From the NCBI RefSeq assembly GCF_002161675.1, contig NZ_NFIH01000003.1, forward strand, positions 1 to 64,000: 64,000 bases of DNA, given 5' to 3'. Shown here piece after piece: positions 27,274 to 34,916 of the stretch. Below the pieces are notes generated by a model. The model had not been told where the DNA came from, did not search any database, and was given only the letters and a program-made list of their open reading frames with translations. The position numbers were made by a program, and so were the translations under genes. Numbering within the stretch: the first letter of the stretch is position 1; every line of letters starts with the position of its first letter. This DNA comes from Pseudoflavonifractor sp. An44 (GTDB lineage: Bacteria > Bacillota > Clostridia > Oscillospirales > Oscillospiraceae).

Positions 27274-27380
27274 GAAAGAAATACCTCCTGTTAGGTATGA
27301 ATTTTCTCCAGTATACCAGAACTGGGGCAAAACTGCAAGAAAGATTCCCGCTCACCCGAGGGTGGGCGGGAAAAAGGAAC

Positions 27381-27957
27381 TTAGACGGTCTGGGATTCCT
27401 GGGCGATGTCGGACAGAGCGTCCATGGCGCTCCAGTAGAAGGCGGATTCGCCCATCAGCTGGGTGACGCCGCCCCGGTCCATGGCTGTGCGGAAGGCGGG
27501 GCTGGCTCCGGTAAAGAAGACCCGGGTGCCGTGGGCCTGCTGGGCCTGGATGAACCGGGAGAAGGTCTGGATGCCTGTGGCGTCCACGGTGGACACGCCC
27601 CGCACCGAGAGAATCACCGAGGTGGTGTCGGAAGGCAGCTGGGCCAGGGACCGCTCCAGATACCCGGCAGAGCCGAAGAAGATGGCCCCGGAGATGTACA
27701 CCACCCGCACCGAGGAGTGGCGGGGGTGATAGGACAGGTTGATGCGCTGGAGCCGCTGGGGGTCCACCTCGCTGATGGTCACCTCCACATGCTGCACGCA
27801 CTTGACGGTGAAGATCACGCAGCACAGGGCCATACCCGCCACAATGGCGATGGACAGGTCAAAGAGCACGGTGCAGGCCAAGGTGACAAAGAAGGCCAGG
27901 GTGGCGCCCTTGAGTTTGTGGGAGAAGAGGTAGCGGATGGAAAAGAATTGCAAGATG
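27381..27957 (-). pseudogene. SulP-family anion transporter, C-terminal fragment
   Basis: About 190 codons of the end of a SulP transporter remain: the last membrane segments (GATLAFFVTLACTVLFDLSI, then VAGMALCCVIFTV) and a complete STAS domain (about VRVVYISGAIFFGSAGYLE through FFTGASPAFRTAMDRGG). The first eleven or so membrane segments, the start codon and any promoter are missing. The break falls beside the palindrome at 27961-28000, which is the terminator of the next gene. It is therefore a deletion remnant with no way to be expressed as a transporter. Confidence 0.82.
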
Positions 27958-27960
27958 GAA

Positions 27961-28000
27961 ACATAACACCACTGCAAGGGACCTTGCAGTGGTGTTATGT
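27961..28000 (-). terminator. Near-perfect palindrome (19-bp arms)
   Basis: ACATAACACCACTGCAAGG and CCTTGCAGTGGTGTTATGT are exact inverse complements around a two-base centre. It lies 14 bp after the stop of the SH3-protein gene and is probably its terminator, although no strong T-run follows. It marks the boundary of the SulP remnant. Confidence 0.6.
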
Positions 28001-28014
28001 ACAAAAAGCTGAAT

Positions 28015-28959
28015 TTAGTTGGCGTTGATGTAGTCGCCCATGATGTAGCCGATCTTGGTGCTGGAATAGCGGATCTCATACCAGTTGTCCCCGGCGTAGG
28101 AGACCACGGTGATGGAGTCGCCGTTTTTCAGGCTGGCCAGCACGTCATAGCTGGTGCCGGGGCCGGAGCGCACCCGCAGGCCGTTGGCGGCGTTCATGAT
28201 GGTGCCCGTGGAGCCGTTGGGGATGTCACCGGACTCAGGAGTGGGTTCGGGCGTGGGCTCGGCCGTGGGGGCGGGGGTGACGGGGGCCGTGGACTGGCAG
28301 TACACGGTGCAGGTCACGGTCTGGCCGCCTGCGGTGGCGGTGATCACGGCCCGACGCTGGGTGCCGGAAGCATTGACGTTGGTGACCACGCCGTCCTCGT
28401 CTACGGTGGCGCAGGTCTCATCGGAAGAGGTCCAGGAGACGGTGCCCTCCCAATCGGCGGGGTCAAAGGTGACGGTAAGGGTGTGGGTCTGCTGGGGCTG
28501 GAGGGTGAAGTCGGTGGTGTCCAGGGTCATGCCAGCCAGGCCCTCAGGGGACAGGGTGGCGGTGGGGGACACGGATACCGACGCGGAGGGGTTGGCATCG
28601 GGGTTGGTCACATCCCGCAGATGGGGGTAGACCACGGTGAATACCATCACCAGAGCGGCGGCGATGATGACCAGAGAGCACAGGAAGGTGATCAGTCGGG
28701 GCCAGTTGATGGGCGGGGGCGGAGTGGGAGCCTGACCGCCGGCTCCGGGCAGACGCTTGCCGCCCTTTCCGGCGGGCTGGGCGTCGGGGCGATCAAACAC
28801 ATCCTGTCCGTCAAATTCATAGCCGCTCTCATCGGCCATGGCGGGCTGGGTGGTGGGGGTTTGAGCGCCGCCGCAGAAGGGACAGAACTTATATGTGGCA
28901 CTGTAATCCTCGCCGCAGGATGCACAGTGCACCACGTTGGAATCTTTTTTACGAACCAT
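28015..28959 (-). CDS. Zinc-ribbon membrane protein with Ig-like and SH3 extracellular domains
   Basis: A 314-residue protein with, in order, an N-terminal zinc ribbon (CASCGEDY...CPFCGG, about residues 12-30), a charged and Pro-rich cytosolic linker, one TM helix (about 90-112), a bacterial Ig-like (BIG2) domain with LTVTFDPADWEGTVSWTSSD, a Pro/Thr/Glu linker (PTPEPTPES), and a C-terminal SH3b domain with GLRVRSGPGTSYDVLASL. The type II topology puts the SH3 domain outside, where it could bind peptidoglycan, and the zinc ribbon inside. ATG 28959 is chosen for its GGAGGTATG site; the frame is open upstream into the tRNA-Leu gene, which cannot be coding. The role is unknown. Confidence 0.85.
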   Translation of the reverse strand: MVRKKDSNVVHCASCGEDYSATYKFCPFCGGAQTPTTQPAMADESGYEFDGQDVFDRPDAQPAGKGGKRLPGAGGQAPTPPPPINWPRLITFLCSLVIIAAALVMVFTVVYPHLRDVTNPDANPSASVSVSPTATLSPEGLAGMTLDTTDFTLQPQQTHTLTVTFDPADWEGTVSWTSSDETCATVDEDGVVTNVNASGTQRRAVITATAGGQTVTCTVYCQSTAPVTPAPTAEPTPEPTPESGDIPNGSTGTIMNAANGLRVRSGPGTSYDVLASLKNGDSITVVSYAGDNWYEIRYSSTKIGYIMGDYINAN

Positions 28960-29086
28960 GGTGTCATACCTCCGTTGACCATAGATACACATATAGTACA
29001 CGTTTTGCACCATTTCGTCAATCCCTGAAACCGTAGATTCCAGTCTGGCAGCGGAGAGGGAAGAGGGAAAATAACAAAATTTTCTC

Positions 29087-29115
29087 TTGCGAAATGGGAA
29101 ATAATATAGTATAAT
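29087..29115 (+). promoter_or_regulatory. Promoter of tRNA-Leu
   Basis: TTGCGA (29087-29092) and a perfect TATAAT (29110-29115) are separated by 17 bp, 14 bp before the tRNA. Confidence 0.8.
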
Positions 29116-29129
29116 ACCACTCGCACCAT

Positions 29130-29216
29130 GCCGGTGTGATGGAATTGGTAGACGTAGTGGACTCAAAATCCACCGGTGGCGACACCGTGCCGGTTCGAGT
29201 CCGGCCACCGGCACCA
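29130..29216 (+). tRNA. tRNA-Leu (anticodon CAA)
   Basis: An 87-nt class II tRNA with acceptor GCCGGTG/CACCGGC, anticodon stem GTGGA/TCCAC around CTCAAAA (anticodon CAA), variable arm TGGCGACACCGTG, T-loop GGTTCGAGTCC and encoded CCA. Confidence 0.95.
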
Positions 29217-29255
29217 AAAATCGACAAGCACCGTCAGGGGCTTGTCGATTTTTAC
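29217..29255 (+). terminator. Terminator after tRNA-Leu
   Basis: AAAAATCGACAAGC and GCTTGTCGATTTTT arms lie directly after the tRNA CCA end. Confidence 0.9.
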
Positions 29256-29305
29256 TTATTCGCTATTCACTTTTCACTCTTCACTAAACTGGATGGGTCG
29301 ATTTT

Positions 29306-29372
29306 TGGAAGTGAATAAGTAATAGTGAATAGTGAAGAAGTAAGGTGTGCCGCCAGGCGGCACGGATTTTAT
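29306..29372. repeat. Inverted partner of the 26186-26260 repeat
   Basis: Read on the minus strand it has ATCCGTGCCGC...GCGGCACACC, then a TTCACTATTCACTATTAC run and TTCCAAAAATC, the same order as at 26186-26255. The two copies face each other about 3.1 kb apart. Confidence 0.6.
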
Positions 29373-29388
29373 TTTTGGGGAGAAGATT

Positions 29389-29733
29389 ATGCCCAGTCCC
29401 CTTCAAGATAAATCCAAGGCATTTGCGTTGGAAATCATCAAAGTGTGCAATGAGATGAAACACTCCAAACGGGAAAGCGTCCTGACCAATCAACTCATTC
29501 GCTCGGGAACCAGCATCGGTGCCAACATCCGGGAAGCCATGTATGCCCATGGAAAGGCTGATTTTATTGCAAAATTGCAAATCGCACTGAAAGAATGTTC
29601 GGAAAGCGAATACTGGCTGGAGCTGCTCATCGAAAGTGGCTACTATGATGATCCTACCATTTTGAAACAATGTACCGAGGTCAAGCGATTGCTCATTGCT
29701 TCCATCAACACAGCGAAAAAGAATCAGGTATAA
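29389..29733 (+). CDS. Four-helix bundle protein (23S rRNA IVP family)
   Basis: A 114-residue protein of the S23/IVP four-helix bundle family, first known from 23S rRNA intervening sequences but often found alone in genomes, where its role is unknown. Typical blocks are FALEIIKVCNEMK, LTNQLIRSGTSIGANIREA and ALKECSESEYWLELL. The ATG at 29389 has a GGGGAGAAG site. It lies in the accessory region between tRNA-Leu and the scrambled ABC fragments and is less GC-rich than the housekeeping genes, suggesting transfer. Two hairpin terminators follow. Confidence 0.9.
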   Translation: MPSPLQDKSKAFALEIIKVCNEMKHSKRESVLTNQLIRSGTSIGANIREAMYAHGKADFIAKLQIALKECSESEYWLELLIESGYYDDPTILKQCTEVKRLLIASINTAKKNQV

Positions 29734-29758
29734 GGGTATCTATATTGTTGTGATATTT

Positions 29759-29794
29759 AAAAAATCCCGAATGCAAGCGCATTCGGGATTTTTG
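29759..29794 (+). terminator. Terminator after the four-helix bundle gene
   Basis: AAAAAATCCCGAATGC and GCATTCGGGATTTTT arms. Confidence 0.85.
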
Positions 29795-29816
29795 TTTTAT
29801 GATTCTTGGTTTGGTT

Positions 29817-29848
29817 GCCCCGAATGCAGCGGCATTCGGGGCTTTTTC
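29817..29848 (+). terminator. Second tandem terminator
   Basis: GCCCCGAATGC and GCATTCGGGGC arms, then CTTTTTCTT. The loop side shares GAATGC/GCATTC with the preceding terminator, so one is probably a duplicate. Confidence 0.75.
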
Positions 29849-30265
29849 TTACTCGTTTACAGGGAATTGAGCAATCACCTGGTGCTTGGCCTCCATGAGG
29901 GTGTCCATGCCCTGCTGGGTCTGGGTGCAAAATTCATGCCAGCGTGCTTCCTTGTACAGAATCGTGTCTCCCTGGCCTTCCTCCACCTCTGCGTTCCAAT
30001 CGGTACAGCAGAGAATGGGGGTAAGGGTGAGATCGTCCCGGAGCTGGTAGACAGGCTGTTCGTAGATGGGCTGGAACTCATCCGCTGGGCCCTGGAGAAA
30101 CACCAAGTATTCCCAGTTGTTTTGGGGCAGGTTGACATAGCCGGTCTGTAGATGGCCCGATGTGGGGGACTCCGGAAGTTTCCACTGGGAGCTGGTGAGC
30201 CAAATGAGATCACCATTCTGTAGTCCTTCCCCGGCATACACATCCACCACATAAAAGCGCTGTGG
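29849..30265 (-). pseudogene. C-terminal fragment of an unrecognised protein
   Basis: About 138 codons from RFYVVDVYAGEGLQNGDLI to the stop at 29849. The sequence (SSQWKLPESPTSGHLQTGYV, then LVFLQGPADEFQPIYEQPVY) looks like a real, globular, possibly surface-exposed domain, but it has no start codon of its own. It is joined in a different frame to the beginning of an ABC ATPase gene. I do not recognise the family. It is the tail of a gene whose front was lost when the junction near 30260 formed. Confidence 0.65.
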
Positions 30266-30389
30266 TCTTGCCGCTGCCGTTGCGGCCCACAAAGCCGTAG
30301 ATGGTGCCCCCCTCCAGGGTGAGGTCCACGTCCTGAAGAATGGGGGCCCCGTGAATGGTCTTATATACATGTTCTGCGGTGAGTTTCAT
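30263..30389 (-). pseudogene. ABC ATPase, N-terminal fragment cut just after the P-loop
   Basis: A start at 30389 gives MKLTAEHVYKTIHGAPILQD and, after about 35 residues, Walker A FVGRNGSGKTT. The ABC homology stops at once after Walker A, and the sequence continues into an unrelated gene tail in another frame. The original gene would have been an ABC-2 type drug or lantibiotic exporter ATPase of about 200-300 residues. The fragment cannot function. Its start codon lies about 10 bp from the relaxase remnant, so deletions occurred on both sides. Confidence 0.75.
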
Positions 30390-30398
30390 AGGACTTTC

Positions 30399-30931
30399 TG
30401 CAAAACTTAATCCGTGAACACGATATGCCGCCGAAGCCTGTCCTTGAAATAGATATGGCAGAATTCCGTACCATACAAAAGCTGATGATAAAGGCGCAGG
30501 ATAAGGCGAAAGAAATCCGGCACTTGCAGGATACGGTACTTCCGAAACTGAAACAGCAACTTGCCGACACAAAAGGGATTTTCAAGGGTAAGGAGCGCAA
30601 GGCGCTCACAGAGCAGATAAAGCGGACAGAAAAGGAAATCGCTGAAAAACTGGATAAACTGCCCGATGTTCTGAAAGAGGACGGTTATCCCGATGTGCAG
30701 GCGTTCATGGCAACCTACCGCAAGGCGGAGGCTGTTGTGGAGCAGTACAATCGTGACCTTGCCGCATGGGAGCGGCAAGTCAGGGAAAAACGAAAACCGC
30801 CCAAAAAAGAGCAGGCAAAGCCGCCTGAACGGGAGAGCGTACTGGAACGCCTGCGCCAGCTTCAGGCGGAGGGCAAGCAAAGAAACCAGCTGAGACAGAG
30901 AAAGAAATCCTTTGACAGAGACAGCCGATAA
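30399..30931 (+). pseudogene. Mobilisation relaxase (MobA/MobL type), C-terminal fragment
   Basis: About 177 codons from NLIREHDMPPKPVLEIDMAE to the stop. The sequence is charged and coiled-coil-like (KLMIKAQDKAKEIRHLQDTV, then KALTEQIKRTEKEIAEKLDK) with a basic tail, as in the C-terminal region of clostridial MobQ/MobL relaxases on conjugative transposons. The catalytic Tyr and His-rich metal motif, which lie at the N terminus, are absent. The frame runs upstream of the first ATG (30425) to the junction near 30399, showing that it was once longer. Confidence 0.72.
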
Positions 30932-31009
30932 AGGAAACACCGTCAGCGTGTGACTGCTGGCGGTATCGTACATATAAACACTTTTGAAAGGAATGTGGGA
31001 CTAAGTTTT

Positions 31010-31741
31010 TTATTCATACGATTTATCATTTTCTATATTGCTTTCAACTTGTTTCAATGCGTCTATGATGTTTTTTCTAATTGTTTCTTCATTTATGTTT
31101 TCATCTCCAAAACGAAATGTCATTACCGCTGCATGACCTTGTATATGATATAGACAAGTTAATTGTCCCCAACATGGGATGCTGTAGTAGTTAATTTTAC
31201 CAGTAGAGAAACTTCCAGCCTCTTTAGGGTACATAATTTGCGGAGTATCAACGCTGTTTAGAATTTTTTGTACCATTTCAAAAATTCTATCTATTGAATC
31301 AGAGTTATCCTCGTTTTCATTGCCTTCAATCCCTATGGTTTCCTCTGAATAATCAACACTAAACCCATATTCTTCAGCAATATCACTTACCTCTTTTAGA
31401 TAATCCTGGCTTTCCAACAGAACTTTTAAATAGTCATTTCTACATCCAAAATGATATGTATTATCATAGACCAGACCATGTACTGTAAATTCTATTCCAT
31501 TTTCGTCTTGAAATTTTCCTGAATCATTTTCTTTATTATACGATTCCACAATCACAAAATCATGTTCTGGATATTCTTCCTCGAGACACATTAAAATGCG
31601 TTCATCTGTATCTTTCCCGCTTAAAGGATTATCAGAATTATCAACATCCTGCACTAATTTACCTATTTCAGAACAGCCAGAAAAAGCCATACATAATAAT
31701 AGGATTATCAAAATCATTCCTATTTTTTTCAGCTCTACCAT
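31010..31741 (-). CDS. Putative lipoprotein, tandem paralogue 1
   Basis: A 243-residue protein with a lipoprotein signal (lipobox FSGC near residue 23), then SEIGKLVQDVDNSDNPLSGK. It is strongly similar to the next gene over the first 60 residues and again around VYDNTYHFGCRNDYLKVLLE and FSTGKINYYSIPCWGQL. It is acidic and AT-rich relative to the chromosome. There is no known domain that I recognise. The start at 31741 has a GAGGGG site. It lies 55 bp downstream of its paralogue inside a decayed mobile element, so it is probably element cargo exposed on the outer membrane face. Confidence 0.75.
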   Translation of the reverse strand: MVELKKIGMILIILLLCMAFSGCSEIGKLVQDVDNSDNPLSGKDTDERILMCLEEEYPEHDFVIVESYNKENDSGKFQDENGIEFTVHGLVYDNTYHFGCRNDYLKVLLESQDYLKEVSDIAEEYGFSVDYSEETIGIEGNENEDNSDSIDRIFEMVQKILNSVDTPQIMYPKEAGSFSTGKINYYSIPCWGQLTCLYHIQGHAAVMTFRFGDENINEETIRKNIIDALKQVESNIENDKSYE

Positions 31742-31796
31742 CCCCTCAAAAATTTATTTATCACTTTTTCAGAGTTTAAGAATTCCCATATATAAT

Positions 31797-32483
31797 TTAT
31801 TCTTGAATCCTTTTATAACATGTGTCCAGTCGTTGCTCAATCTCTTGCTGAGTCAAATTCACATCATCAAAAGAAAAAATCTCATTAGAAGCATTGTTGT
31901 CTGCTTCACATCGGCACAAAAGCATTCCCCAGTTTGGGCGGGTATAATAATTTACTTCACCAGTTGAAAATCCTTGTTCTTCCGGCAATTTTACCTTTGG
32001 AACATTTACAGAATTTAATATTTCTGAAAGGGCGGCAGCGTATTCTGATATTGTGTTTTCCTCATCAGTTTCTAATCCTACTGTTTCGTTTTCGTCATCA
32101 TATCTTAAACGAAGATGATATTTTTCTGCAATTTCAGCAATGCGCTCGATATATCCTTGTTCTTCAAGCAACGTTTTCAAATAATCATCGCAGCAACCAA
32201 AATGATAAGTATTATTATAGATGATATTTGATACACTAAATTTCACTCCGTTTTCATCGGAATATACCCCGCAGTCTTCGCCTTCATCAAAAGGTGTAAC
32301 GATATTAAAAGTGTGCTCAGGGTAAGCTTGCTGGAGACACATTATAATACGTTCATCTGTATTTTTTCCGCTTAAAGGATTATCAGGATTATTAACATCC
32401 CGCACTAATTTACCTATTTCAGAACAGCCGGAAAAAGCCGTACATAATAATAGGATCATCAAAATCGTTCCCATTTTTTTCAA
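31797..32483 (-). CDS. Putative lipoprotein, tandem paralogue 2
   Basis: A 228-residue lipoprotein with the same layout as its neighbour: lipobox FSGC, SEIGKLVRDVNNPDNPLSGK, the block IIYNNTYHFGCCDDYLKTLL, a coiled acidic middle and the block FSTGEVNYYTRPNWGMLLC. The start is taken as TTG at 32483 after GAGGGGGGATA; the ATG at 32474 is an alternative. The two genes arose by tandem duplication and then diverged, mostly in the C-terminal third. The function is unknown; a membrane-attached binding or exclusion protein of the element is conceivable. Confidence 0.72.
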   Translation of the reverse strand: MKKMGTILMILLLCTAFSGCSEIGKLVRDVNNPDNPLSGKNTDERIIMCLQQAYPEHTFNIVTPFDEGEDCGVYSDENGVKFSVSNIIYNNTYHFGCCDDYLKTLLEEQGYIERIAEIAEKYHLRLRYDDENETVGLETDEENTISEYAAALSEILNSVNVPKVKLPEEQGFSTGEVNYYTRPNWGMLLCRCEADNNASNEIFSFDDVNLTQQEIEQRLDTCYKRIQE

Positions 32484-32680
32484 AACATATCCCCCCTCAA
32501 ATCATGGAGCTTCGGTGTAGTTTGCTTATTGTTATTATACAATAAAGCCTGACCATATTCAATCTTAGTGATCGCAGACATTTATCTGAACATCAGAAAG
32601 TATCGGATTTTTTAATCTAAGTCAAAATAGACGCAATAGATAATATAAGCGGCAGGGCTTTTCTCCCCACCGCTCTCTAC

Positions 32681-33058
32681 TTATGCAAAGATGATTTCCT
32701 TTTCTACAATCTCCTTTGCACACGCTCGTATGTTATTTACTTTCTGTGTCCATTCTAAAGCGTTTTCCGCCTTTAGCTGCTCTGTGATACCCTGCGCCCG
32801 TTTCATCTGCTCTGTGAGCCTTTCGATGCGCTCCTGTGCTTGCTTATCTATATCGGCAAGGTAAGTGTTCAGTCTGCCGCTTGTAAGTAGCGTTGTGTAT
32901 GTATTTCTGCGATGTTCTTTCAGATACCGCAAATGCCGCTGCCCCCACAAACCGATAGGCTGTTCTTTTTCGGCTGGTAAGATAAGACAAGGAATATAAT
33001 AATCTCCTTGCAGTTCATACCACAGACCATTTTTATCATCGTAAATATACTTGTCCAT
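32681..33058 (-). CDS. tnpV: TnpV-family transposon-encoded protein
   Basis: A 125-residue protein beginning MDKYIYDDKNGLWYELQGDY, with PIGLWGQRHLRYLKEHRRNT in the middle and a helical C terminus (ERIERLTEQMKRAQG). This is the pattern of TnpV proteins carried on clostridial mobilisable transposons such as the Tn4451 family, whose role is not established. The start at 33058 has a GGAGGATTT site; an upstream in-frame start at 33091 is less likely. It supports a mobile origin for the surrounding AT-rich DNA. Confidence 0.85.
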   Translation of the reverse strand: MDKYIYDDKNGLWYELQGDYYIPCLILPAEKEQPIGLWGQRHLRYLKEHRRNTYTTLLTSGRLNTYLADIDKQAQERIERLTEQMKRAQGITEQLKAENALEWTQKVNNIRACAKEIVEKEIIFA

Positions 33059-33349
33059 TGAAAAATCCTCCGTTATAATATATTCGCACATACATCACAG
33101 TTCTCCGATTGCCACACTCTGTTATATCTTGTTATGAGATTTTCTTGCCCTTGTATTTGCCCTTATGAGCAATAAGGAAAAGAGTAAACTTGTGTGTAAC
33201 CGTATAAAGAGATAGGGCGAACACATTGCGATAAATCCTTTGTTTTCAAGGCTTTTGGAGGATTTTATTAAAGCACTGTAACCTCTGTTGAAAGGTCATA
33301 ATTTACTGATATTCAAATATAAATTTGACTATTTGAGGAGGCGATAGGA
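33059..33349. other. AT-rich intergenic stretch at the right edge of the element
   Basis: About 290 bp without a convincing gene or clear hairpin. A possible promoter (TTGAAA, 16 bp, TATTCA) precedes the kinase gene, and GAGGAGGCGATAGGA is that gene's ribosome binding site. The right end of the mobile remnant should lie here, but I cannot place it. Confidence 0.4.
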
Positions 33350-34427
33350 ATGATTGAACTGTTTGGAGAGTGGAACTTCGCCACCTCTCCGGTGGTGGCC
33401 TTGCTGGAATTGGTGATCATATATCTGTTCTTTTCTCGGCTGGCAAAGCCGCGGATACCCGAATGGGAGCTGCTGTTGCTGGGCCTTACGGTCTTGGTGG
33501 TACAACCCATGCTGGTGGCGGAACTGTCCCATATGGGGCTGTCTGTATGGAAAGCTTCCGGTGCCGGTGTATCTGTGTCCTGCCGCTGTGCTGGTGGGGG
33601 TGGTATGGCTGGCCAAAGGCATAGCCCAGGAGCCGGTGACCATGTCCGGGCGCACGATGATGCTGGTGGTCAGCATGGCCCTGTGCGTGGCCACAGTAGT
33701 GGTGGTGTTGGTGTACCAGCTGGGGTGGGAGCGGAAACGGATTGCCTTGGCCCAGCGGCAAAAGGAAGAGCAGCTCCGGATGGAGCAGTCCTATTATGAG
33801 ATTTTGGAGCGGCAGAACCAGCAGCTGAGAAGCTACGCCCACGACGCCAAAAATCACCTGGAGGCCATCCGAAACCTGAACCAGGACCCCAAGGTGGAGC
33901 AGTACATCGCCCAGATGGAGCAGCAGCTCCAGGCATACACCCGCCGCTGCCACAGCGGCAACCGGGCCCTGGACGTGATGGTGGACAAGTACGTCACCGC
34001 TTGTGAGCTGAAGAACATCGCCTTCACCTATGATGTGCAGCTGTGCAACCTGGGTGGCGTGGAGGATTTCGACCTGGTGGCCATTCTGGGCAACCTCCTG
34101 GACAATGCCCTCACCGCCGCCCAGGACTCCCAGGGAAAGTGGATGGAGCTGGCCACCGCCCGGCGCAACGGCTATCAGGTGGTGGTGGTGGAAAACAGCT
34201 GTGATCGGCCCCCCATTGTGGGAGAAGAAGGGCTGCGCTCCACCAAGGCAGGGGGAGAGGACCACGGGTTTGGCCTGAAAAGTGTGGCCAAGGCCCTGAA
34301 AAAGTATGAAGGGGACTTCCAGTGGGACTATGACCAGGAGAAGCGGCGGTTTACCATGACGGTGATGATTGGGCAGAGGGTATCGGTCCGAGAATCACGG
34401 AGGATGGCACAGGACGCAAAGTGTTGA
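33350..34427 (+). pseudogene. GHKL (AgrC-type) sensor histidine kinase interrupted by a frameshift
   Basis: The first 67 codons encode two or three membrane segments (SPVVALLELVIIYLFFSRLA; WELLLLGLTVLVVQP). The frame then changes at about 33550, where an AAA in GGAAAGCTTCC appears to carry one extra A; removing it restores VWKLPVPVYL and an open frame of about 290 residues. The second part has further membrane segments, a dimerisation helix with the H-box YAHDAKNHLEA, the N-box LGNLLDNALTAA and the G-box EDHGFGLKSV. The kinase core is otherwise intact. It is a real frameshift or a base error. No response-regulator gene is adjacent. Confidence 0.82.
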
Positions 34428-34460
34428 CAACCGCCGAAAAAAGGACTAAACTGGCATGTT

Positions 34461-34546
34461 GACAGGGGAGCTCCAGGGAAGGAGCTGAGAGGCAGGTATA
34501 TCCTGCGACCCTTAACCTGATCTGGGTAATGCCAGCGTAGGGAGCA
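34461..34546 (+). promoter_or_regulatory. TPP riboswitch (THI element)
   Basis: The conserved THI box parts are present: CTGAGAGGCAGG near 34485, and GACCCTTAACCTGATCTGGG followed by TAATGCCAGCGTAGGGA (34507-34543), closed by GGGGAGC at the left. It binds thiamin pyrophosphate and, through the terminator at 34560-34595, turns off the downstream thiamin-precursor transport genes. Confidence 0.96.
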
Positions 34547-34559
34547 TCCGTGTTTTGTC

Positions 34560-34595
34560 ATGCCCCGCCGGTATTGCCGGCGGGGCATTTTTTAT
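34560..34595 (+). terminator. Terminator controlled by the TPP riboswitch
   Basis: ATGCCCCGCCGG and CCGGCGGGGCAT arms and a run of six Ts, 14 bp after the aptamer and 18 bp before the first gene. Confidence 0.92.
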
Positions 34596-34613
34596 GGATA
34601 TGGAGGAAGTGCT

Positions 34614-34916
34614 ATGAAAGCAAGTGTTGCCATTCAGAGTCTGCCCCAGGCGGACAACGACCAGGAACTGGTGCGCATGGTGGACGAGGTCATCGACTAC
34701 ATCCGCTCCACGGGCCTGAACTACTATGTGGGCCCCTTTGAGACCACCATCGAGGGGGATAACTACGACCAGCTGATGGATATTGTCAAGGAGTGCCAGC
34801 ACGTGGCCGTCCGGGCGGGTGCCCCCAAGGTGTCCGCCTACATCAAGGTGGTCTACGAGCCGGAAGGGGAGATTCTCACCATTGATCAGAAAGTTACCAA
34901 ACACCACCAGGGCTAA
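34614..34916 (+). CDS. Thiamin-binding MTH1187/YkoF-type protein
   Basis: A 100-residue protein of the MTH1187/YkoF family (DUF77), whose members bind thiamin or its hydroxymethylpyrimidine moiety. It has the family pattern SVAIQSLPQADND at the start, VIDYIRSTGLNYYVGPFETT in the middle and VSAYIKVVYEP near the end, a single ferredoxin-like unit that should dimerise. The ATG at 34614 follows GGAGGAAGTGCT; frames opening further upstream lie in the terminator. It is the first gene after the TPP riboswitch, and the permease start lies inside its 3' end, so it belongs to the transport operon. Confidence 0.9.
   Translation: MKASVAIQSLPQADNDQELVRMVDEVIDYIRSTGLNYYVGPFETTIEGDNYDQLMDIVKECQHVAVRAGAPKVSAYIKVVYEPEGEILTIDQKVTKHHQG

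Larger units (their letters stand above)
30390..33058. mobile_element. Decayed integrative/mobilisable element
   Basis: This stretch combines the tail of a mobilisation relaxase, a lower GC content than the flanks, two paralogous AT-rich cargo lipoproteins, and a complete tnpV gene typical of clostridial conjugative or mobilisable transposons. No integrase, intact relaxase or clear attachment site is seen, so it is immobile by itself. The left edge is sharp, near 30395 where the ABC fragment begins; the right edge lies somewhere in 33059-33349. Confidence 0.65.

Noticed and set aside
30390-33058. An active conjugative element or prophage
   Set aside because: There is no integrase, no relaxase catalytic domain, no type IV secretion genes and no structural phage genes, only remnants plus cargo.
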